Shown piece after piece: positions 1 to 11,610 of a DNA stretch of 64,000 nucleotides. Made by a program: the position numbers and the translations under genes. This stretch comes from Carnegiea gigantea (Eukaryota; Streptophyta; Magnoliopsida; Caryophyllales; Cactaceae). How positions within the stretch are numbered: the stretch's first letter is position 1; every line of letters starts with the position of its first letter. The stretch spans positions 467,001 through 531,000 of the forward strand of contig JAKOGI010000523.1 in the NCBI GenBank assembly GCA_029747015.1, read 5' to 3'. Below the pieces are notes generated by a model. That model was given only the letters and a program-made list of their open reading frames with translations. It did no database searches and had not been told where the DNA came from.

Positions 1-573
1 GAAGAACAACGAAAGCTACTGTTGAGCTCTGTTGACCTCCTGACGAGTTCCTGAAGGTATTTTTCTTGCTATTCCCTTGGTTTTGCTAGTCTATTTATTC
101 AGGGTTTTGGTAAATTTGATTATGTGTATTCCCCCTGTTTAGGCTGAAGCTACTTCTTTCTTATTCCCCCTTCTTTGTTCTGTATTTTTGGGGCTGCCTC
201 ACTATATTAAGGTTCCAACAATGGATAGCATTAAGGTTCATGTCTGATTGTGGATCGAATGGGAGGGAGTTTGGTTTTGTGTGATTTATTGTTCTGGGTA
301 TTGATTCAACGTTTGACAATTTGATCAAAATTTCATTTCTGTTTTTGTTAAGAAGTTATGGGAAGCAGATTATAGACTGTCACTGAATTGCTGTAAAGGT
401 TATACTGTCCTCTCTGTCTTTCACATGGGTACGATTACAGAAAGTATATAGATATGGGTTAGTCTCGGTTTTCCTAGACATGGGCCAGACTTCACAGATT
501 TATTCCTATATTTTGATTGATCTATCTTTTAGGGCTAATAAGGTGTTGCTTTAAGCTAACTTCTGATTGGATG

Positions 574-1125
574 TGAAACTAATACACTCAAGAACAACAC
601 AGGAACTGTGATACTGACTTAAACTTTGAAATCTAGGGTTTCCCTTGAAATTCTTGCTCCCACTCTATGCCAATGTTTCTTTCTTGTTACAGCCAGAAAT
701 GAAAAAGATAGCAAAATCCCCCCCTCCCAACCAAAAAATTATGGGATTTGATCACTACACTCCCAATTGGTTCCTTTCTTGTTTTTAACTTCTTGGTGGT
801 TCTGTCTAAGTTTCTTGGCATCCAAATTATGTCATCTAAGTGATTAATTTGAAGACTAATACACTTAAAAATGTACAGAGGGATGGCATGGCAATACTGA
901 TTTGAACATTGAAATCTAGGTATTTTGCCTAGTAATTGTTGATGTTGGTATACTTCAATGCTTACGGTAGCTAGTTACTGAAGATTTGAAAAACTTGGCA
1001 AGATCTCCCCCTTCCCCAATTGTGGAATTTGCTTACTATACTCCCAGTTGGGTTCTTTCTTGTTGTTCACTTTTGGGCTATTCTGCCTATGGTTATTGAC
1101 ATCTTAGTTCAATATTCTCTATGGT
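574..1125. repeat. Diverged tandem duplication, about 275-bp unit
   Basis: Copy one (about 574-850) and copy two (about 851-1125) share the same blocks in the same order: an 'actaatacact' start, a 'gaaatctagg' block, a C-run block (714-726 and 1004-1016), a 'ctcccagttgg'-like block, and a 'ttctttcttgtt' block. Identity is patchy, with indels, so the duplication is old. Neither copy has coding character. Confidence 0.6.
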
Positions 1126-1274
1126 GGAAAGTGAGACTGTACTCTGTTGAATAGCTAGTTGCTGCTGGAGACAATTTAGCTTTTCTATGCTATTGCTTTC
1201 TCATGTCTATTGTTTTGGTTGTAGGGATTACTTTTTCTTCACACAAAATGAAACTTGAATTAATTTTGGACTCT

Positions 1275-1985
1275 TTTAAGGCTATGTTTCTTTTTTTTTT
1301 TTGTGGGTGGTTGGGGGCAGAGGGGGTGTGAGGGTTGGTAACTTGTTAGTGACTCTTCTCACATGCAAGCTGCGTTAGTTATTGTTTTTCTGTTTTTGGG
1401 GAGCTATATCTAATTAAGTCGATCCTGCGAGGAGTTTTCTTTACAATTGGCATCATTGACTGATGTAAGCAACCGTCAAGTTAATGTTATTTATATGTTG
1501 GTAACTTTGTCAATGCTGTCTCGGATGTTGGTCGCTTGTGCTTTCTTATTGATTTCATTTGCTGGTGATGCTTATAATATGCATCAAAACTAAAAAGTTG
1601 ATTGTTTTAACATGATCTTTTATTTTTGATTTAATTCTAGATTTTTCTAAGGTTATTTGCTTTTTTTTTGGGGGGGGTGCGAGGAGGTTTTGGTGTTTGC
1701 GATGGGGTTTGTAACTTGGTACTGGCTCATCTTATTGTATGTAATTTTAAGCTATGGTGTTTGTTGTTTTTTTCTTGTTAATGGGCTGTTTCTAATTAGC
1801 TCCATACAACAAGTGGTTGTCTTTACAATTGGCATCATTGATCAGTTGTCAAGTTAATCTTCCTCATATGCCAATAACCTAGTAACCTTGTGAATATTGA
1901 CTGGAATGTTGGTCCTTGTTGCTTTCTACTTCATTTCATTTACTGGTGATGCAAGAAATATCCATGAAGACTGAGCATAAAGTTT
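1275..1985. repeat. Diverged tandem duplication, about 350-bp unit
   Basis: Copies at about 1275-1600 and 1645-1985 share a T-run followed by a G-run, then a 'gtaacttg' block, a 'ctttacaattggcatcattga' block (1440-1460 and 1820-1840), a 'gtcaagttaat' block and an 'atttgctggtgatgc'-like block. It lies next to the 275-bp duplication, so this intron-like stretch expanded by local duplication at least twice. Confidence 0.6.
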
Positions 1986-3300
1986 GTGAAATTGCTTATG
2001 ACACATTAGGTACTTTTTCCCTCAGAGTCTGAGACTTGCTTATCTTCCCCTCTCTGTCTCTCTATGCGGCCCCTTGTTAAGACTAAATTATGTCATCCAA
2101 AAATCTTTTGTTCTTGCTGTTTATTCTTCCTCTTGAGCATGGAACATTGTAAGCTTGCTGCTATTTGCTACACTAATTTTTTCTTGACCGTTTATATTAA
2201 AATTTTTTATTGAGCTTCATTGATTCGATATTTGTGTTGCCTTGCTTTTCAGCTAAGCTTGAGTGAAAATTGTTATCGGGTTTGGTTTGATGTGCAGGCT
2301 TTGATAGTATGTAGGATTAGGAATGACTTATTATTTTAATTTAGATTCATATATATAATTTTCAAGGGTATTGTTTGTTATTGTAGGATCCGTATTTTGT
2401 TATGGCTATGAATCCTTTTATTTTATTCTACTCATAACAATAGTGACTTTCCTTATTAATGTTTAAGCGTGTCATGCTCGTGATAAATTTGGTAATATTA
2501 TGTGATTGGGACAAGTTCAGCTCAAGAACAATACAATACACAGCTACATTTATATTCTTATATTGATAGTCTCACCAAAAAAATGTACATATGTTCTTAT
2601 ATTGATAGAATTGGTCTTCGTTTTTTATGACTATATACTGCAAGGATGGTAACACCGTTTCTATTGTATTGCTTATGTGACATAAGAAAAGCCCATTCAG
2701 TACTATACTAGTATTAATTTATACGTATCGAGTCACACTATTATACTATATTGTTACTAATTATACAAAGGGGACAACTACGGCTCTCTAGAGCATAATA
2801 ATTAAGTTTTGGAATGCCCAGTAGCACAGGTATAGACAACAGTGAAAAAATTTGTTCTAATTAAACATCCACAAAAGTAACCCCTAAATCGTTGTTTCTT
2901 TAAAAAAACAGAAACATGCATCTTCTTCTCATATGCTTGCTTTGTTTGTGACATTGTACTATTATGTGTTGTCAAAGTTTGTTTTTGTAAAGATTTTTCT
3001 CGAAGCATCTCAAATGTTTTTAATGTTAACAACTTAAATATTTACTATGTATATATTAGTATATATTATAGTTAATTAGGAATGATAGTTGTATTTTTGT
3101 AGTTTATCTAACCAAGTATGTGACTAATCAAATTGAATGGCTCTGTGGACCTGTATGGGGTGAACTAATAATAGCAGTGTAGCTTTTTGTATTCATGTGG
3201 TAAAAAAAAAAAAATAAACCCGTTCCAAATGGCCAGTGAAGTGCTGATCAATTTACTGTTTCAGTGTTGCATCCGCTATATACTCGCATGTACATGAAAG

Positions 3301-3501
3301 GAGAAAGATGCTAAATTCCAACATGAGCTGGCTCAAGAAAAGGCTGCGGGGCAGCGAGATAAGGAGAAAGTTAAGAGTAAGATGAGCAAACTTTGGAGGT
3401 TGTTCAAGAGTCAGCAAGCTGGGTCCTCAACAGCACCGCCAGAAGATGATGATGAAGATGAGCCCGATCCATCCCATTTAGGTGATTCCTCCGATGATTA
3501 G
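3301..3501 (+). pseudogene. C-terminal tail of a CACTA (En/Spm-type) transposase
   Basis: Reading from about 3301, the frame gives about 66 residues ending at a TAG stop (3499-3501). It starts with a charged, probably coiled-coil segment (KFQHELAQEKAAGQRDKEKV, from 3313), then a basic stretch and an acidic Asp/Glu/Pro-rich end. That is the usual look of the C-terminus of plant CACTA transposases, which cut and rejoin the element at its ends. The call rests mainly on the subterminal repeat field starting 150 bp downstream. The frame is closed upstream by a TGA at 3295; the exon may start at the AG ending at 3300, or a frameshift may separate it from the acceptor at 3264. The catalytic domain is absent, so this is a remnant. 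Confidence 0.55.
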
Positions 3502-3649
3502 TTACGATGTGTTTTAGTAGTTGAACAATTTTTGTTGTGTTGGTTGATTATGTGAGTGGAACCTATATAGGTACATTTTCAATCCTTATAATTGGGCTGT
3601 ACGTTAATTTATGAATTTTATTATATAAAGAATTTCACTTCGTTTGTTT

Positions 3650-4140
3650 CCTGACGTGCGATGACATTCATTACAATTGAAAATGCTACATTTGGGAAAA
3701 CACGTGAGTTCATATTAGATTTTTTATCGCATTCGTAAAATTTTTTGACGGGGTACACAGCTTTCGTCAAAATTTTTGATGGACTTAGCTAAAATAGCCC
3801 ATCAAAAACATTGCCCAAACCTTGCATTCCATTCATGCAACAATTTTTGACGGACAGCTTATTCGGTCAAAATACTAATTTGACGGGAAATGAGTCCGTC
3901 GAAATCATACTGACGAGGTGTCAGTTTGCCAAAAAGGACCGTCGGGAAGACTTTGACGGAATGTCAGTCCGTCAAAAATGATCCGTCAAAAATTTTGACG
4001 GATCAATCAAAAAAATCATTTCGACGAAACTTTTTTTGACTGACATTCTTCCCGTCAAAACTGCCGTCAAAAATTTCACTTTCCGTCAAAAAGTAAACTA
4101 TTTTCCGTCAAAAATTCCGTCCAAAAAAATACCTCCGACC
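3650..4140 (+). mobile_element. CACTA subterminal repeat field (3' end)
   Basis: At least fifteen copies of TTTTTGACGG or its complement CCGTCAAAAA, many mutated, are packed in both orientations. Arrays like this bind the transposase near the ends of CACTA elements, and the position just after a transposase C-terminus fits the 3' end of such an element. No CACTA terminal inverted repeat is recognisable where the array stops (about 4136), so the terminus is decayed or truncated. Confidence 0.7.
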
Positions 4141-4189
4141 TGTTATTTAATGAATTATTTTCAACTATTGTTTGGTGAATAATCAATGG

Positions 4190-4440
4190 ATTCACGAATT
4201 GCCAATTATCAGGGCTTAGGCTCATCAATTCACCTGCACGACTTCAACGCAGGCTTCTCGATTGATATGAGTGGTGTACACTTTACTCAATAATTACATT
4301 ATTCACATATGAGCTCATCAATTTGAGTTCAACTTTCAGATAATAACTGATAATAGTTTTAATATAATTCTCTCTCCCCCTCATTTCGAACTAAAATGAG
4401 TTGAAATGTGAGTGCTCATTGAAAAATGAATTTTATTCTT
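4190..4440 (+). repeat. Possible LTR scrap related to the chromovirus LTR
   Basis: The order of motifs (a 'cagataataa' block near 4338, a pyrimidine-rich run, an 'aaaatgag' block, then a block near a 'cattgaaaa' segment) resembles the 3' part of the chromovirus LTR at about 14243-14350. Similarity is weak and no ends are visible. It could also be chance similarity between AT-rich LTR sequences. Confidence 0.25.
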
Positions 4441-4862
4441 TATAGTATAGGGGTAAACATACTGGACTTCAGCTCATCCTTTGTATATTTTGTGTTCTTA
4501 TTGTTTTTAGGTGGAGCAATCATGGAGTTCCTAAGTCTGGCAATAACACTAAAGCGAAGATGAGTAATGGGGTCTAGAAGAGTTGGCAATAATGTACGCG
4601 GTTTGAGTTGTCTACATGCATGTTCGATGGGGTATTGGATACTATTTGAGTTCAAAAGTTATACCTTTGCTAGGTCATTAGACTTGTTTATTAGTAAGAA
4701 ATGTTATAATTTGTACAATCATCTTTATATTAGATGATACATTAAATTCCATATACATGTGAGAGAATAAATTTCAACACATAAATCACGCCTAATCTTG
4801 TGTAACAAGGCAGTAATACATTTAGCCATGAGTCTTCCACTATATAAATCACACCTAATTTC

Positions 4863-5350
4863 ATTTTTGAGAACCAAATGGATCATTTAATTCTGTTGAA
4901 AAGAATTGCCTTGTCAAGAATATAATAACTATCAAAGATAGTATTATCATTAAGTTTTTTATAATTGATTAAAATCCTGATTATTCCTTTTCTTCTTTAA
5001 TTTCTCACCATGAATGCAGAAGCAACGTGGATCTCTTAGTATTCCTGATTAAGCCTTTATCCAAAATCTCTTTAGTTTGTTTATCAAATTCTTAGATATT
5101 TTGACGTACACCATTTGTTTAACTCAGATAATAGGGTTAGTATTTGAAAAAGTAGTTTTTAGCATATATTCTTTGTCCCAAAACTTTAGAGGAGTATCAT
5201 AGTAGATTCCTTGGATAGGTTTTCTTGCTATTCAACAATATGCTCCTTAAGGGATGACTCAAGCAATGAGCTTATTAGTGCTACTTCACGTTGTGTGGGG
5301 ATTACCTTTTTAGCACGATGGTAGCAAGTAAACTCAATCTTTTAATGAGT
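4863..5350 (-). pseudogene. Pararetrovirus-like reverse transcriptase remnant
   Basis: The reverse complement carries, across several broken frames, the N-terminal part of a Caulimoviridae-type reverse transcriptase: the region before the fingers (about 5080-5350) and the conserved segment with an INYKKLND-like motif (about 4950-4970). Reverse transcriptase copies viral RNA into DNA. Stops and frameshifts interrupt it at least four times, and the palm with the catalytic aspartates is missing because similarity ends near 4863. It is an old, dead insertion. The movement-protein-like frame at 6467-6835 lies upstream on the same strand, as expected for this group, but the spacing is too short for a complete genome. 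A diverged Ty3/gypsy element is less likely. Confidence 0.6.
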
Positions 5351-6466
5351 GTGCACCTTACTTAACTTATCTACTGGAACAAAGTTACCATTTATAGTAA
5401 ATATTATTTGGTCTGTAGTCTCTACACATGAAGAGTATAGCCATTAAAAATTGTTTCCAATATCCACATCATGAGATAGTTGATCAGTAACCTATAGAAC
5501 TTATATAGTGCATTAGACTCCTCATGTCTCAATGGATAATTATTTAATGACTTCATTGTGGCCCATTACGCTATTATCAGCTGTTTGCACTTGTGAAGAA
5601 TTTTTTGTTTTTTCCTCTTGAATTCTGGGAATAGAGTTCTTTTCCCAAAGCATATGGAACTGGCATTGTATATGTAAAATTCATATTCATTATCTTCCTC
5701 TAATCAGATATTTATAGGGATATAGATGCTATTAAGATTGGTATTGATGGCTTTATAAGAAATTTCTATGGTCATATTTTTTTACTAATTCATCCTCATA
5801 AATCAGCTCACTAATAGTCATAGTCTTGTACATAATGATTTTTCATTCTAGACTTATATTTCAGTCAATACTATGTCATGTAGATTCAAAACTATTCTAT
5901 TGATTTCACTAGTCATGAGAATTAAGTCATCTTCCATAACTTTTTTTTTTGGGGGGCTTATGAAGATCCGTCTCCCACATTATCCTCTTGCACTCATACT
6001 TCGTAATGATTGAGGTTTGATCAAATTTTTCCCTTCTAACTAATTTTTATTACATTTTTCCTATTGATTTTTATAAGATTGGCAAAGTGAGTTGTCTAGT
6101 GCCTATCAATGTTTATCTCTCTTTAGATTGGACTTCATCCATTGGATCTTCTGCATGGGAGTAGGACATTCAAACTACTACCTATAATTCTTACCTTGGT
6201 ATTTGACTATATTATTATCTAATTTATAGATTGTTTTTCAAAACATCCTTAGTGGGTAGCCTACTCTCTCTATATCGATCCCAGTTACCAATAGTTCTTA
6301 TATTAAGTAGACAAAAAATTCTTGAAAAATTCATCTTTTAGGCTCACATAAGTTGGCAATTGAATCCTATTGAGCAATTACACAAATTAGTTTTGATTAT
6401 TGTAATAATTTGATTATTAAGTTTGGATGCCTAACACATAGAGCAAATCATAAATTTTGATATCTT
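5350..6466 (-). other. Decayed pararetrovirus interior (probable)
   Basis: There is no open frame of useful length. The stretch lies between a movement-protein-like frame and a reverse-transcriptase remnant on the same strand, where a pararetrovirus genome would carry capsid, zinc-finger and protease regions. It is AT-rich, with scattered short minus-strand frames that I cannot assign. It is also shorter than the interval expected for an intact capsid-protease region, which suggests deletions. Confidence 0.3.
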
Positions 6467-6835
6467 TTACATAACATGGCAATGGTGTAATTTGTACTTA
6501 GATGCTTCTAACATGGATATGTTTGTTTTTTTTACCCTGTTATGCTTAAGGATAGTTTCCTTATTGATGATTAACTTCTCACCATCAAATTGACAATTTT
6601 TTATTTCTAAATCTCTTTCTACTATTTCATATACATATTTATCTTTAATTGTAAGATGGATTTTTTTGTAGATTATATCCTTTTGTATTGTAGGAAGAAT
6701 CCAATATCCTTTTACCACTTCATTTTCATTATATACTGTAAACTCTTCTCGTTTAAGGTCTCCTTGAATAATTGAGCTACTTGCCATCATATGACCAGGT
6801 TCCGCATAATCATTTTCTTCACATTGATCGTTCAT
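6467..6835 (-). pseudogene. Pararetrovirus-like N-terminal (movement protein?) fragment
   Basis: This is an uninterrupted 122-codon frame, the longest in the neighbourhood. The product is hydrophilic, with alternating charged and beta-prone segments (for example YVYEIVERDLEIKNCQF) and no membrane segment. I do not recognise it with certainty. Its position upstream of a pararetrovirus-type reverse transcriptase on the same strand suggests the movement protein region that opens the polyprotein in several plant pararetroviruses. The frame ends at a stop near 6467 with no continuation, so the gene is broken. It could instead be part of a capsid region or an unrelated host fragment. Confidence 0.35.
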
Positions 6836-7668
6836 TACTAGCTCAACATCTCTAGTTATTTTTAAGAGTTAAGGTCTGATCTTTGCTGACCTCAAAATAG
6901 CCTAAGCTACCTGGTTTAACCCAAAATTTTTATATTTTAATGCCCTTTTCAATCTTATTTTGTTTGTAGTAATTGCTAAATTAGGATTTTTAATTGTATT
7001 TATTTATTTTGTATGAGAATTTACAAAATTAGAATTAAGAAGAACATGTAAATGAAAGAATAGATAGTTGATACAAAAGAAGTTGGACAGAAGAAAATGG
7101 CTGAGCTAAACACGCCTAAGCGCCGCTGCCTGAATTTCCTCCCCCTCCGCTTACTTCTTTTTCATTCACTCTTTTCATGTTTTAGGTGCGTGAGTTGTGT
7201 GCTCCGTCCCTCATTTTTTGGTTTTATTTTCTCACCTTGCCTAGTTAGAAATCACGTGTTCCCCTTCCCCTTTCCATCTTTATTTTTCTCTCTCCTCTTC
7301 TTTCCTCACCCGTATGAAACCAAACCCACCGAAAACCCACCCCTTTATTCTACTTCATCTTGTTCCCCTTCATGCCACAAATGTCAACGTCCATACGTCT
7401 TATTTTTGTCTCTCCTGCTTCAGCCATCATCAATTCATCTAGTATTCAGAATAATCATTGGAGAGGCTATTTGACTCTCATCATTCATTAATAAGTTGGA
7501 TGTTTAGGGCTTTTTTCAAGCTTCAACAGTTACAAGATTGAAGGGTGAAGATTTAATTAAAGAATTAATGGAAGAGTGCTGGAATTCGGCTATTTGAAGC
7601 AAACAATGCTAGTTCAAGGAAGTAGCGTAGAATAGAATAGAAGAGAAACGGACATAGTTTTCAAAATT
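6836..7668. other. Flank upstream of the TR-GAG insertion, no gene seen
   Basis: 6836-7090 is AT-rich and featureless. 7090-7470 is pyrimidine-rich and holds a plus-strand open frame (7097-7474) of Phe/Leu/Pro-rich composition, which I regard as a by-product of the C/T bias. 7480-7668 is unremarkable and ends at the target duplication of the large retrotransposon. Before the insertion, this DNA was joined to the sequence that now begins at 25605. Confidence 0.4.
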
Positions 7669-7673
7669 CCCAT
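7669..7673. repeat. Target-site duplication of the outer element (left copy)
   Basis: The five bases CCCAT immediately precede the TG of the 5' LTR. The partner CCTAT (25605-25609) follows the 3' LTR and differs by one transition. This defines the outer element's limits despite the 11-kb nested insertion. Confidence 0.8.
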
Positions 7674-8504
7674 TGTAGGAGGTAAAAATTTGCTGACAAA
7701 TTACATGGCACAATGTGTAAAATAAAATGATTTTTATTTGGCAAATTAGAAGCTGCCTCGTGCAAAATTGGCTTTGATGGGCCCATTTAAATAGAATTAA
7801 ATTATGGCAAATCAGGATTTGCCATGTGTCATTAGTGATCGAATGAATAGTAATTATTTCTTTATTTAAAATAAAGATATACTGCCTAAATTATGGGCCT
7901 CAACCTAAAGTACATCTCAAACCCTAGCCTGGGAGCCTATAAATAGGGGTCACCCCCTTTATTCTCAAGGAGCATAGCATCTAGCATCCTACAAGCTTCA
8001 GAGCCTAGACTGCAGACGACCTCTAGCCACCAAGCGACAAGAATTAAGGTCAGCAAGTGCAACATCTTCTGTAACCTCAAATTAAAGTCTACTTCAAAGT
8101 TCTTTATTCAGTTCATCAATCGAGGTCAAGCAACCTCACCCGTACATTAATTAATCTAGCCAACTATATTTAACATTTAGCATTGTAGAATTCAAATGGT
8201 CAAACTGCAAGCAGCATCCAGATATCAAATGAAAGGAATCAAACTTGCAAGCTTTAAAAATAGCAATCAATCATTTGCAAATCAATATCAAGAACCATTT
8301 CAGAGTTTTTCAGCTAATTTGCATCAGTCAAGATCAAGTGGTCATGCCTTCAAATCAATTCAAGTCATTAGGAGATTAAATCAGAGGATTGTTTCATTGT
8401 ATTCAATTCATAGATTGTACCTACACATACTATATCAATACAAAATTAAATTTATTTCTCAATTTTTAGTCTAGTTTATTTTAGGTATGAAATTTGTGTT
8501 TACA
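7674..8504 (+). repeat. 5' LTR of the TR-GAG-like element
   Basis: 831 bp, TG...CA termini, exactly the length of its partner at 24774-25604. A TATA box (TATAAATA, 7938-7945) lies about 265 bp in. The R/U5 region contains a 92-codon open frame (8196-8474) that is broken in the other LTR, so I do not treat it as a gene. Confidence 0.88.
7938..7945 (+). promoter_or_regulatory. TATA box of the TR-GAG 5' LTR
   Basis: TATAAATA followed by a G-run is conserved in the 3' LTR at 25039-25046. Transcription would be expected to start about 30 bp downstream, near the conserved 'attctcaaggagc' block. Confidence 0.6.
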
Positions 8505-8510
8505 AATTTT

Positions 8511-8528
8511 TGGCACCCGCCTGGTGTG
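8511..8528 (+). other. Candidate primer binding site of the TR-GAG element
   Basis: TGGCACCCGCCTGGTGTG begins six bases after the 5' LTR. A TGGC-start site just inside the LTR is normal for plant Ty3/gypsy elements. Which tRNA would prime here was not determined. Confidence 0.5.
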
Positions 8529-8589
8529 ATTTCTCTGCCTCTTATCTCTTTCTCTAAGCAAACAAGTTCTACACTCCTTTCAAGAAGAA

Positions 8590-10330
8590 ATGGCTCCCAA
8601 GAACACCATCCTTCGATCTTCAAAAAAGAAGACTATCAGATCTGCATTTGAAGGATCCACAAAGTATACTATTGTGTCTGGCAATCGAAGCACCAGGGTG
8701 ATGACTAGGTGCACGACTAAAGTTGTTGTCTCCATCACCTTAAGGCAACAAGTCGTGATTCCAACTTTACAGTCACACAAAACAAAAAAAATTGGCCCCA
8801 ACTTTCTTGCTGATGGAGTCCATCAAATCACTTCTCTCCCTAATTTGAAGCTGCATTCTCGTATTGTCTTCAATATTAAGAAGAATTTACGTGTAATGGA
8901 TGAATTTGAAACATACGTCAATCTTGTCTTTTAGCCTTTCGGGGTAGAGGATGACAGCTATGATGGTAGTAATTCTTCCCCAATATCTCCAAGGGATTTG
9001 CATTTCTCCCAATTAGAAATTGAATCTTCCAACACTGGTGACAGAGGCTATCAACTTGAATCATCAACTGGTAGACATAAAGGCTACACTAGATAGACTC
9101 TCAAAGGAAAATACGAAAAAGATGTTCAAATCAAGTGTGAAAGTAAACAGATTGCTGATTTGATAAAAAAGCTAGGAAGCGGATGTTTGATGCTTCCAAC
9201 AAAGGTTTAGCACTAAAGATTTTTATAAAGAGTCTAATTACAATGAAGAATCTGACGATGAGCGTAATGCAAAGAAGGATCGCTCCTTAGGCTCGATGTC
9301 TATTGAGTAGATTCAAAGCTTAATAGCAAATGCAGTCAAGGCTCAATTGGGAGGAAGGTCTCATAACACTCAATTGTGTACAAAGCCTTATACAAAGAGG
9401 ATTGATACTCTTAATATTCCCTATGCTTATTAGCCTCTTAAGTTCAACCAGTTTGACGGCAAGAGTAACTCCAAGCAGCACATCGCTTACTTTATCGAAA
9501 TCTGCAGTAAATCTGGTGCTGAAGGTGATCAATAGGTGAAATAGTTCATGCAATCCCTTAAAGGAATTGCATTTGATTGGTATACAGACCTTGCCTCTAA
9601 GTCCATTAGTAGCTGGGAGCAAATGAAAAGTGAGTTCATGAATAGCTTCTATATAGTACGTGCCACGTAGTCAGCATAACAGAGTTGACTAATACAAGGC
9701 AATGGACCAACAACGCTGTCGTTTATTACATAAGCTGTTGGCATGCTCTTTGCTTGAAGTGTAATGACCATTTATCTGAATCTTTGGCTATTGAGATGTG
9801 CCTCCAAGGGATAGATTGGGATATACTTTATGCCTTGCAAGTAAACAAGCCCAAAACATTCTAAGAATTGGCAACATGAGCTCATGGTATGGAGCTTACC
9901 ATTGTCTCCTATTGAAGATGGTTCAATGATGATGAATCAATGACATCATCAAGAAATGAAAGCTCCATGCTTAGAGGTTTTGAAGAGATAGAATATGCTT
10001 ATTCTCAATCTGATGCGCTAGAAATTCTTAACAAACTTCTTAAGAAGGGGCTTGTAGAACTTCTAGAATCAAACTATCCTGTAAAAGTCCAAAGACCTAA
10101 CGATCCCAAATACTATAAATATCATAGGATCATTAGTCATCCTTAGTAGTGAAAGACATTCAGGGAGCAAGTCCTGTAACTTGTAAAGGAAGGAAAGATC
10201 ACATTAGACGAAGAAGAGACTGAAGAATTTGATTGACCGTCTATTAAGACCATATTAGAAAATACTTTGGAAGAGGAGCGACCCAAAATCAGCATTTATA
10301 AAGCAGACTTTTAAGCCACTTATAGACCAT
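8590..10330 (+). pseudogene. gag: Decayed gag of the TR-GAG-like element
   Basis: Gag forms the particle that packages retrotransposon RNA. A start at 8590 (MAPKNTILRSSKKKTIRSAF) follows the LTR by 85 bp and opens a 114-codon basic N-terminal segment that runs into a TAG at 8932. A retrotransposon gag domain is readable at about 9400-9660 in another frame, with PLKFNQFDGKSNSKQHIA, then LKGIAFDWYTDL, then SWEQMKSEF. A conserved C-terminal segment with YYKYHRIISHP lies at about 10110-10140; in relatives this region is Cys/His-rich. At least eight stops and two frameshifts make it non-functional. An acidic tail continues to about 10310, after which minisatellites begin and no pol follows. Confidence 0.8.
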
Positions 10331-10369
10331 TAATTCAAACATTCAAGACTTCCAAGGCAACATAACTAT

Positions 10370-11350
10370 ATGCTTGATGAAGACTTTCAAGTCGGCCCTT
10401 AACAACTTCGAAGTCACAAAACAATTTTGACTCTTAAATCACCCTTAAAACTTCTAAGTCCTAATTTCTAGACTCTTAAATCAGCATAGATTGTCAATTC
10501 AACCACAGGATGCTCAAGCCATTAAAATCAAAGCCTTCCAAGTTGCTCAAAGATTATCAAGTCAACAAAATTACCAACTTTGAAGTGAACTCAGTGACTC
10601 TTAAGTCGTCAACATGGTAGACTCTCAAGTCATTAAGGACATAAGCTCTCAAATAACTAAAGTTTAAAGATTCTCAAGTCATCTAAGTTATGGACTCACA
10701 AGTTAAATAGAGTTGTTAACTCTCAAGTCATGGAAGACTTTCAAGTCAACCTTGCAGACCCTTAAGTAATTGATGCAATAGACTCTTACATCTTCAAAGT
10801 TAAAGACACCAAAGTAAGTGCCTATCAAGTCAGTAAAATTCAAGATTGAAGACTCCCAAGTCATAAAACTCTCGGACTTCCTAGTCAATCCTAGCAGACT
10901 CCTAAGTCACCAAATCTCATGGACTTCCAAGTCGATCTTTCAAGACTCCAAGGTCAATCATAGCAGACTCCTATGTCACCAAATCTCATGAACTTCCAAG
11001 TCGATCCTTTAAGAACCCAAAATTGTTTCTTCAATACTCCTAAGTTAATAAAGTTATTGATTCCCAAGTCATGAAGAGACTCTCAAGTTATCAAAGTTCA
11101 AGTCTCTCAAGATATCAAAATTAAAAGACTATCATGTCATCTAAGTTCTAGACTCCAAAATCAAGAAAGTTTTAAACTCCAAGTCATCAAAATTAAAGAC
11201 TCCCACCTCTTCAGAGTTTAAGACTCCTAAGTGAACAAAATTATTGACTCCAAAGTCAATAAATAGACCCCAAGTCATCAAGTTCAAGGCTCTCAATCAT
11301 CAAAGTAAAAGACTATCACAACATTTCATCAAAGGTGTTGATCTGTAAGT
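10370..11350 (+). repeat. Minisatellite A, about 30-bp degenerate unit
   Basis: Roughly thirty degenerate copies of a motif like GACTCTCAAGTCATCAAAG, spaced about 28-33 bp apart, fill nearly 1 kb directly after gag, where pol would be expected. Most copies keep the AAGTCA core. The short open frames read through it on either strand are only translations of the repeat. Confidence 0.8.
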
Positions 11351-11409
11351 CACAAAGCACATTTTCCAATCATATAAATAGACTTTAAATTTTCACCAAA
11401 TTGTTAGAA

Positions 11410-11610
11410 ACTCTTATAACCCCTTCAAGTTGGGGACAACAACAAGATCACGTCCTCTTTTACATTAGCGATATAGGCATCTTCCTTCAAATTAGCAACC
11501 TTTTCCTTTAAGTCGGACACTGCCAATGTGGGCATCTTCCTTTACATCGACAATCTGCTAGTCTAAGTCAATTCTTCACCTTGAAAGTTGGTCTCACTTC
11601 ACTATATGAT
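11410..11610. other. Spacer between minisatellites A and B
   Basis: About 200 bp with a looser repetition of 'ggcatcttcctt' (11472-11483 and 11532-11543). No coding potential seen. Confidence 0.4.

Larger units (their letters stand above)
1..3300. other. T-rich intron-like DNA without a supportable gene
   Basis: No coding exon can be supported here. The first 56 bases end in a plausible splice donor (AAG|GTATTT at 54-62) and what follows is T-rich with many short stop-bounded frames, as in plant introns or 5' leader introns. A second acceptor-like site (TGTGCAG) lies near 2298 and another (TTTCAG) ends at 3264. The stretch sits immediately upstream of a CACTA transposase tail, so it could be introns of that element or host sequence. 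Two old tandem duplications inside it are listed separately. Confidence 0.4.

Noticed and set aside
7097..7474. 125-codon open frame on the plus strand
   Set aside because: Phe/Leu/Pro/Ser-rich because of strong C/T bias. No domain and no exon signals.
8196..8474. 92-codon frame in the 5' LTR
   Set aside because: It lies inside an LTR and the matching segment of the 3' LTR (25296-25574) is broken, so it is not a conserved protein.
10703..10888. 61-codon minus-strand frame
   Set aside because: It is a translation of minisatellite A, with repeated DLRV-like units.
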